A DNA stretch of 64,000 nucleotides from the NCBI GenBank assembly GCA_023078555.1, contig CM041200.1:5298936-5362935 (forward strand), in the 5' to 3' direction. This document shows, one piece after another, positions 55,693 through 64,000 of the stretch; positions within the stretch are counted from its first letter, which is position 1, and every line of letters starts with the position of its first letter. Made by a program: the position numbers and the translations under genes. Under the pieces are notes generated by a model. That model was not told where the DNA came from, searched no databases, and saw nothing but the letters and a program-made list of their open reading frames with translations. Source of the stretch: Ulva prolifera. Taxonomy: Eukaryota; Chlorophyta; Ulvophyceae; Ulvales; Ulvaceae.

Positions 55693-58600
55693 ATGCGGGG
55701 TGGCAGTGTTTTGACGACGCTCCGTCTACCTGGAGTGCATGCTTTATCAGTACGGGTCCGCCATGGGCGATGCGCGCGATTGCGCAAGGAATCCTCCCTA
55801 AACACAGGTGGGGCACTGCCCTATGCTCTCCGGCGCCTGTGATACTGCCACGCATGGCACAATCCCCAAAAATGTTGATGAGATTCTATTTCTAGTCTGA
55901 ACAACGTGTCGTGCAGGTTTCAACACCGCAACAACTCGTCCACAGCGCTCCAGCCTCTCGTGTACAGCTAATGCAGCGACGTCAAGCGTCCAAGCATCAG
56001 AACCCGCTACCGCAGGCTCAGGAAATGCGCCAGCATTATCTGGTGAACAAATTCGCTCCAAGTTCTTGGAGTTTTATTCCTCCCGCGGCCACACAGTGAT
56101 GCCCTCTGCCTCGCTAGTTCCTGAGGACCCAACTGTCCTACTTACCATCGCGGGTGCGCAAACCCTCAGCTTTGCCGCTGCATAATACAGGCTAGCTCAG
56201 CATTATGTGCGATGCTGAATTCACCCGATCACCTTGGCCATGAGCTGCTGGCGGTGTTAGTATCCCCTGTAGACATGTGCACTTCACGCAGGAATGTTGC
56301 CATTCAAGCCCATCTTCCTTGGGCAGCGACCCCGTGAGGTACCTCGCGCGACGACCACGCAGAAGTGCATTCGCACCAACGACATCGAAAATGTCGGAGT
56401 GACAGCACGGCACCACACATTCTTCGAGATGCTCGGGAATTTCAGCTTTGGGGACTATTTCAAAGAGGACGCTTGCCGCTGGGCCTGGCAGCTCTCGACC
56501 GAGGTCTTCCAGCTCCCCAAGGAACGCGTCTACGTGTCCGTATTCGAGGAGGATGATGAGACCTATGCTCTGTGGCGAGACGTCATTGGTGTGTCCGCCA
56601 CCTCCCCCACGCCCTCGACACATCACCCGCAACCGTCCCGCATGCTGATCGCAATCAGCTGCATGGTACTATTCAACCCTGCAACGCTGCTTGATGCCAA
56701 TGGGTGTTGTCATGGCCTAGTATAGTGTTTCTGCGCAGGATCTTCTTGCCATCCATGCAGCCTGTCACCAGCGGTGCGCTGCCTATGCACCGCAACACAC
56801 CCAGCCACAGTAGACCATCAAGCCCCCTCCAGCTGCCCAGCTAGCGTCATCACCCTCGCCTTGATCCGCGGTCGCTGTGCAGGTGTGCCGGAAGATCGCA
56901 TCAAGCGCATGGGCGCCGCCGACAACTTCTGGTCCAGTGGCGCCACCGGCCCCTGCGGCCCGTGCAGCGAGCTCTACTACGATCTCCACCCGGAGCGCGG
57001 CAGCAGCGGCATCGACCTCGACGACGGCGGCCGCTTCATCGAGTTCTACAACCTCGTGTTCATGGAGCTCAACCGCGGCGCGGACGGCGAGACGGCGCCG
57101 CTGGCGGCGAAGAACATCGACACCGGCCTCGGCCTCGAGCGCATGGCTCAGATCCTGCAGGGCGTGCCGAACAACTACGAGACGGACCTGATGAAGCCGA
57201 TCATGGACGAGGCCGCCTCCGTCGCCGGTGCGCTCCTGCTGCCCTGCTGGCAGGCGGACCGCATACCTGCATGCATAGCCGCCCCATGCGCGGTATGCCC
57301 TGGGCCGTTAATCAGACGCCAATGCATGAGCAGCAGGCTCCTATGGCCTCGTGGGCGATTGATCTAGCGCAGTGTGCGTGTCAGAGTCTCGCTAGGCACT
57401 GGGCTGTAGATGTAGCACGATGTGCGTCGTGCGGTCACCTCCCTCACTGGCATCGACGGCCCCAATCTGCTGTCCTGCTGATCAGTTTTGGCGCGTGTGA
57501 TGGGTGCTAGAGAGCGCCGCGTGTCACCCGATGGCAAGTCTCGCGCCTGGTGCAGGCATTGACTACGCGACAGCTGACGAGGCGGCGAAGACGTCACTCA
57601 AGGTCATCGCCGACCACATCCGCGCGGTCGTGTACCTCGTGTCTGACGGCGTCGTGCCGAGCAACGTCGGGCGCGGGTACGTCGCACGCCGCCTCCTCCG
57701 CCGCGTCGTGCTCAAGGGCCGCCTCCTCGGCATCTCCCGCCCCTTCGTGCCCGCCGTCGCCGCCGTCGCCATCACCCTGTCCCCCGGATGCGACCCTGCG
57801 GTTGTGGAGAACCGGGAGCGCGTGCTGACTGAAGTCGCGAGGGAGGAGGAGCGCTTCCTCGGCACCATCGCGGCGGGGCAGTCGATGCTGGACAAGGTGC
57901 TGGAGCGCGCGGGCGGCGGCGGCGGGGTGGTTGCGGGCGCAGACGCGTTCATGATGTACGACACGTACGGCTTCCCGCTGGAGCTGACGCAGGAGATCGC
58001 GGAGGGGAAAGGGTTCAGTGTGGACGGGCCAGGGTTTGAGGCCGCAATGAAGGAGCAGCGGCTTCGCTCCAAGGTGTGGACACACCGCATGTGTTCTCTG
58101 CACATGATTTCTGGCTAGTGTCACCAAAAATGTAGGACATGCGGCCCCAACAGATGAGACCCAATAATGCAGAAATCCGCAAGGATGCAGCTGTGTGCTC
58201 CGTGCATGTGCTGTGCTGTGAGGCGACTCGCTTTTGCCGCTGTCACTCATGTTTCAGCGTCTGTCAGAGATGGAGGCGGGGATCGGGCTTGTTGTGCAGG
58301 ATGCCAGGGAGGATGTGGACCTCACCGCTGACTCGGCGCTTGCTGAGCTGGCGAGCGAGGCCGGCGTAACACGATTCACTGGCTACGCGGACCTGCTGGG
58401 TGATGCCAGTGTTGTGCGGCTGGTGCGAGATGGAGAGGTTGTGGAGAGCAGTGGGGAAGGGGACACTGTGGACGTGGTGCTGGACACGACTCCGTTCTAT
58501 GCAGAGTCGGGCGGGCAGGTCGGGGACGTGGGCACGCTGACAGTGCGCATCACTGCTGCCCTGTGCCTGGCTTGCGGTGTGCCTGCGGAATATGCTGCTC

Positions 58601-60986
58601 CTGTGGGGGTGCTTTGCGCCGCAGCCCTGAATGGTGAGGCGATCATGACAAAGCACTGCCAGGCAAGGTCCGATGGGGAGGCTGGGACGTGGCAAGCCCC
58701 ACAGGACTCCCGAGTGAGCTACTCAGGAGTCCAGTCAGCTCCTGCTTGGCGATACTGTGTCAACTCTGTGATACGCACATCAACATATGCTGTGATATGC
58801 CCATACACCACGGACCCCCAGCCTCTCGCGATGTGTTTCACATTCGTAGTGTAGTGGACATATCGTGGCACTGCCACAGATGCAGCTGCTTCTCTGCTGC
58901 ACAATAGCGCCACGTCGGGAACTCGACTCCTGCAGGCAGAGCTCCAGTGTATGTGGTGCTGAGGCTGGAGGTGGTGTGCAGAGCAGCGGCGGGGCGGCAC
59001 TGCAGGTGCGGGACGTGCAGAAGGCGGCAGGGGGGCAGCTGTTTGTACATAAGTGCGAGGTCACCGCAGGCGCGGTGACAGCCGGGGACATTGTATCAGC
59101 GACAGTGGACGAGAAGTTCAGGCGGCGCACACGGGCGAACCACACCGCAACACATCTCCTGCAGGCTGCCTTGAAGGCTGTCCTGGGCGATGATGTAGCG
59201 CAGCAGGGCTCACTGGTTCGCAGCGATGGCCTACGGTTTGACTTCAACCTGCCAAAACCTATGACTGCAGACGAAATCAGTGAAGTGGAAGAGATAATCA
59301 ACACGTGGATTGAGGTGCAGCCTTTCGAGCCACTGATGCTTGATGTCTTTGCCATGGCTTTCAGCACAGGCTGGGCTATGAATGGTTGACTAATTCGGCA
59401 AAATGCCTAATTGATGTGAGGCTGGCAGCCCTTGTACTCAAGCTTCTGGAGCAACATTCCACGCATGCCAGTCATGTTCTTGAGCCAGAGACAAGTTTCC
59501 AAGACTGCATGCTCTCCAGGGACATCCACAAGTCCTGGTTGTCTGGCTGACTGTTTTTCCTGCTTCCGGTGAACAGTGAGGTGAACTCTCAGCCACCTGA
59601 GAACATCTCGATCGCAAGCTCCCACCTCATAGTTCGCAAATGCAGTCTACTTGTCCACTTGTCCACCTGTGTCAAGCCCAAACCCGTTGCTGCACCCATA
59701 GCTCCACTGCATGTGTGGCAAACCAAGGCGCACCTCAGCCACTTTTTGCCACAGGACCTCAAACTATAGCCCTGTTGATGAGCCATGCAGGAAGCACATC
59801 CTCTGACAACATCAGTGATGGACCTCACAGAGGCAAAGGCGGCAGGTGCAGTCGCCATGTTCGGGGAGAAGTACGACAATGAGGTGCGCGTGGTGGACGT
59901 TCCGGGTGTTTCGATGGAACTCTGCGGCGGCACCCACGTCTCCAACACCGTCGAGATCGGGGCCTTCAAGGTGCTCTCTGAGACCGGCATTGCATCCGGC
60001 ATCCGCCGAATCGAGGCGGTCTCCGGGCCGGCGCTGATCCCACACTTGAATGCCGTCGATGCGGTCGTGCGGGAGGTGTCGGCGAGGCTCAAGATCAGCG
60101 GGGACGGCATCCCGGCACGGGTGGAGGCCATGCAGAAGGACCTGCTGGCAAAGGAGAAGCAGATCTTGGCACTTCAGAGTGAGCTGGCGGTCACACAGGC
60201 GTCAAAGCTTGCTTCCTCGGTGCGCCGCCGCTGATCGTGTGTCGTGGTTGGAAACGAACGAGCGATACGTCAGAGACTTGCTACCATACACGCAACTAGT
60301 ACATGGATTCGATGTCGAGTGGGGACTACACTTTTAACAAGAGTCTGACGGCTGCTAGCACTGCTGGCTGTTGTTATAGAGTAAGATGGCGGCAGGCCTG
60401 CCGCTCCCGCATGAACTGATCCTGAGATCTCGCTGGAACGTGGACACAGATTGCTGCAGGGGCTGACAGCGCAGACGTGGTCCGGTCCACCATGCAGAGC
60501 GGATGCAGCAACCTGCAGCACAGGCACTTTGCTGCACCGGCCCCCGACAGGTTGCATCGGGTGCCGATTGCCTGCGTCCATGCTCCTGTGTTCATATACG
60601 GAGCTTGTCTGAGCATGGGAGCTGTGTGCATGCAGGCGGAAGATGTGAACGGAGCGAAGATGCTTGTCACAAACATGGGGGAAGTAGACGCAGGGTCGCT
60701 ACAGAAGGCTGCGTCCAGTCTCGCAGAGAGCCTAGGGGACCCGAGTGCGGTGCTGCTTGCGTCAACTCCCGCCGGCGGCAAGGTGTCGCTCGTGGCTGCG
60801 TTTTCGCCGTCACTGGTCAAGGAGCGCAAGATGCATGCCGGCAAGTTCGTGGGGAGTGTCGCAAAGGTATGTGGCGGCGGGGGCGGAGGCAAGCCGGCAC
60901 TTGCACAGGCTGGAGGGAAGGACGTGACGAGGCTTCAAGATGCCCTTGCTGCGGGCGAAGAGGAGCTGAGGGCGCTGCTGGTGTGA
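55693..60986 (+). CDS. ALARS: Alanyl-tRNA synthetase, organelle-targeted form likely
   Basis: Charges tRNA-Ala. Nine exons, 55693-55807, 55917-56153, 56292-56588, 56883-57227, 57556-58073, 58258-58542, 58982-59314, 59791-60219 and 60636-60986, give 969 residues; every phase fits, and the first four junctions split a Gly codon after its G. Residues 1 to about 60 are Arg/Ser/Thr-rich ([20 protein letters not shown]), a presequence for plastid and/or mitochondrion. Class II core: [58 protein letters not shown] and [17 protein letters not shown]. Editing domain: HTATHLL and CGGTHV. The C-Ala tail has the Gly-rich [17 protein letters not shown] typical of the family. No second AlaRS is in the window; the cytosolic enzyme may be a separate gene or this one may be dual-targeted. 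Confidence 0.93.
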
Positions 60987-61536
60987 GCGCATGCTGTATT
61001 GAGCGCGGCTCTTGCGGACGCTCGTGCACAGAAACAGTGTGTAGCATATGGGGAAGTGTGCAGGCTGGATCTCGGAAACATGATCCTTGGCCACTAGTGC
61101 ACCGTTTGATTTCACTGCAAGTGTCCACTTTCATCCCACGTGTGAGCTCAGGTGCATGCTCTACAGCAGAGCGGTGGGATCGATTTGATGTGCAGAATGA
61201 ACCCGATCGCTTTGTTGGGTGGTGGCGTCACGGTTGTACTGAATGCGATGGCGATAGTGATGTGTATTGTGAGGATACTGCACCCACAACATCACAGACA
61301 TTGTGTAGCTGCTGCACATGCGTCTAGTCTGCACCAAGCTGTCCATGAACACGCGTCCACATTTCCTCCGAGCGAAGTGGCGTGCTCCCATGTTGTGATG
61401 TGTGACGTCTGCACAAATGGTGTTGGAGGGTTGTCACTCGTTTCACAGAACAACCTGAGGAGGTGCATGACCAGCCTGAAAAGCACACAGGGTTCGAGAT
61501 TCTAGCAAACCTGCCTAACTTTTACAGGTACCTGCG
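60987..61536. other. Convergent spacer, AlaRS / IspE
   Basis: About 550 bases with both 3' ends. No other feature recognised. Confidence 0.4.
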
Positions 61537-62677
61537 TCACGAGTCTTTCGAATACCATTCTCCCGGTTGCCGTGTCATGAGCCGTGCAGGAGAGATGAAC
61601 ATGGAAGAGTCCTGGGCCACAAAGTCCGGCACTGCGTCGCTGCCGACACACACAATCGTGCTCCCACTTCCCGTCATGAACACCGACTCATAGTCTCCTG
61701 TGGCCTGTAGCCGCTGCTTAAGGTCTAGGAGCTCGGGCAGTGTGTCGAACGCTGGCTGCTCCAGGTCATTGACACACAGGTCCTGTGTGATGGTGCCATT
61801 CTGCTGCATGCTGCTGAGCAGCTCCCGCGGATCACTTGTACTACGGCGCTCTAGGTCTAGCGCCTTGAAGATCTGGGGCGTGGAGAGGCCTATGGGTGGC
61901 TTGATGAGGAGGAGGGGTGTAGACAGGTCAATCGGGGGAGCAACGTCTTCCACGATTTCGCCTCGGCCTGTGCAGTAGGCTGCGCCGTTTGAAAAGAAGA
62001 CTGAGATGTCTGAACCTATTTCACCCGACCACTCCAGCAGGTCTTCATTGGAGGCAGGCCTTCCTGAGATATCATTTGCTGCCCAGAGCGCTGCAGCGGC
62101 ATTGCCGCTGCCCCCACCCAGTCCTGCGCCATGGGGTACAGTCTTGTGCAGCTCAACTGCAAATCTCGTGGCTATGCCTACATGTGAGGCACAGTCGGGA
62201 AACGGCCCCCAAATCTTGGCTGAGCTTCAGTTCGAGGCTGACTGCAGCTTTGCCAGCTCTACACATTTGTTGGCTCGGCATTGAATTCAAAGGCAATTGA
62301 TGCAGCCTCGATTTCAGAATTCACTAGAGTGCCAGTGCCGTACCTGTGTGTCTACGGAACAGGTCAAGCGCCTTGATGACCAGATTTGAGCTATCAGTGG
62401 GGACGTCATCCATATTGCATTGAAGGCTGTCATGGTCAGAGGCGAGTGGCTCGAAAGACAGGGTATCCCCCAGGTCAATCACATGGAAAAGCGACGCCAA
62501 ATCATGATATCCGTCATCACGCCTATTCGTAATACGAAGAAACAGGTTGACTTTGGATGGGGAGAATATTTGGTACGCTTGGCAACGCTGTAGACGTGAC
62601 CGTCGCTGGAGCAGCTTCGCATCATGCCGCGGTGGGACAGACTGCCTGGCCTGAAAGCCAGCTCGCAGAGACCTCAT
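61537..62677 (-). CDS. ISPE: 4-diphosphocytidyl-2-C-methyl-D-erythritol kinase
   Basis: Plastid MEP-pathway GHMP kinase that phosphorylates CDP-ME on the way to IPP and DMAPP. Two exons, 62344-62677 and 61537-62177 (donor GTACGG, acceptor TGTAG), give 324 residues. The Arg/Gln-rich N-terminus (MRSLRAGFQARQS) is a likely transit peptide. Then follow IFSPSKVNLFLRITNRRDDG and HDLASLFHVIDLGDTL, the ATP-binding GHMP motif PHGAGLGGGSGNAAAALW, EIGSDISVFFSNGAAYCTGR, and the C-terminal VFMTGSGSTIVCVGS. The acceptor at 62177 was chosen over a TTTGCAG seven codons later because it restores the family's spacing (TGIATRFAVELHKTVPHG). Supports a plastid-bearing organism. Confidence 0.93.
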
Positions 62678-64000
62678 TCAATTTAGGTACTAAGGTCGTA
62701 ATTGTAGACGTAGGTATGCAGAGCATAAACAGAACCCATGGCTCTGGCACAGCGCATGCCGCAAGACATGTATCACAAGGACATTCTCAAAGGCATTTCA
62801 CCGTGGTACGCATATATGCTTGCTTGAAGTATACGCTGCCAAATTGTGCTGGGGGAAGCGTGACGGTGGTTCGTCTTCTGCCCCATGCAAGACGATGCCG
62901 CTATGCTACATGTGCATCGTCGTCTTGCCGTACGCAAACGCCCCCGCCTGGGAACTATCGCACATCGAAGCCCCCGAAACATTACTCTCATTGATTGCTC
63001 TCATGCTACTTTTTGTGACACATCACCTGTTGGGATCTGGGCATCCTTGACCCCATGACTTGGTGTCAATAACAGCACGCTCGGTGTCGACGCGCGCGTA
63101 CGCGTCACCGTTCGACGCACATTTCACAATCCTGCCTTGCTTGCTTTGTCCTTGTAACACATTTCACAGTCCCGGCGCCGGCTGAATGCGCAATGATGTC
63201 GTTCACTTTCTTGTGAGTGACCTATTGCTCAGCCGTCCTGATTATCAACGCGTCGCCAAATTCAGTGAAAATGTACATATGCCAGCGCGTGGGCGCCCGC
63301 ATGCGGCCGCATACTGCTGCACACGTGTACATGTAGCCAGGAACCGGCAGCTGGGGCAGACCTGTCTAAACCTATGGGCTCTGAACTGACTGCTAAGTCT
63401 GAGTCGCGACGTTCAGCAAGCTACATAGTTCCTTGATGTAGTGTATTACAGTCGCCAACGGCGGAAGCAGCCCAACCCCATGCAGAATCCACTCGGCAAT
63501 GCGATCACATGGAAGCGCGCGCGCGTGTGTGCGTGCGACGTCAGGCAACCGGATGGCGTCGTTCGCTCCTCTCTAAAGTCACCTCCCTCAGCCTGACCCA
63601 CGTGACCGAAACCGTCATCCCTCGTGCTTTACGAATTGCTCCTGACCGCATGCGTCAGCGACGCGGCACAACCAATGCATGGACACCTCCCCCGCCGCAG
63701 GCGCACCGGCGTACGCCCCGCCACGCTGCAACGAAGCCCGTCGCTGCCTGCGATATGGAAACTGGACCGCGAATGCCATGGTAATGATTAGTGCTTTGCT
63801 TGAAGGCTGTTCATAAGTGCCGAGCAACCTGGGTAGACTTCCCGGTGTTAACTAGCGCATGCAGCTTGACATGATCTGCTAGCGAAGAACGGAGAATTTA
63901 AGCTTGGTTGAATAAATGAACTTATTGTGATTTAGTGTTTCCGGTGAACAAGCCAGCGCTGGACAACGGCAAGAATCTTTCACGCGAACGTCAACAATAG
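62678..64000. other. Right-end flank, no gene recognised
   Basis: IspE promoter side and about 1 kb beyond. An alternating GC run (GCGCGCGCGTGTGTGCGTGC type) lies near 63515-63540. Short frames, for example 63509-63784 plus, have no domain. Confidence 0.35.

Overview
The window is nuclear DNA from a eukaryote, most likely a flagellated green alga (chlorophyte lineage). Almost every gene is split by short introns (about 80-700 bases) that can be spliced on paper with phase-consistent junctions. Plastid ancestry is suggested by IspE (plastidial MEP pathway), a CbbY-like HAD phosphatase closest to plant plastid proteins with a transit-like N-terminus, and an alanyl-tRNA synthetase with an organelle-type presequence. 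Motile cilia are suggested by a DNAAF5 (HEATR2)-like dynein assembly factor and an LRRC34-like protein. Selenoprotein synthesis is suggested by a SECIS-binding-protein-2-like gene. I cannot name the species.

Layout, left to right. 1-3.5 kb (-): a DUF1769 gene cut by the window edge, then a DEP-domain membrane protein. 4.35-6.85 kb (-): poly(A)-binding protein copy 1. 7.9-8.8 kb (-): RRP7-like ribosome-biogenesis factor. 9.75-12.9 kb (+): a RAP/OPR-like organellar RNA-binding candidate. 14-15.8 kb (-): LRRC34-like, head to head with PABP copy 2 (16.1-18.7 kb, +), followed by PABP copy 3 (19.8-22.3 kb, +). 23.5-26.6 kb (-): fatty-acid alpha-dioxygenase. 26.6-33.5 kb is gene-poor and rich in repeats: a SINE-like repeat family, simple repeats, a decayed retroelement reverse-transcriptase C-terminus and a perfect hairpin. 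33.5-36.6 kb (+): DNAAF5-like. 37.3-42.9 kb (-): SBP2-like with a long coiled-coil/Pro-rich/zinc-finger N-terminus. 43.5-47.2 kb (+): one polypeptide fusing a short-chain dehydrogenase to a PTGR3/ZADH2-type quinone or enone reductase. 47.4-52.1 kb (-): nucleoporin NUP93, head to head with the HAD phosphatase (52.3-54.2 kb, +). 55.7-61.0 kb (+): alanyl-tRNA synthetase, convergent with IspE (61.5-62.7 kb, -).

The genes do not form one pathway. Themes are translation and RNA (three PABPs, AlaRS, SBP2, RRP7, RAP protein), cilia, lipid or enone oxidation-reduction, and plastid metabolism. The observations most worth checking are the SBP2-like architecture, the SDR-reductase fusion, the three PABP genes with identical intron positions including GC-AG introns, an unusual GTGCG splice-donor preference, and the repeat family at 27-33 kb. 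Exon coordinates were inferred by reading frame, splice signals and family conservation; no transcript data were available.
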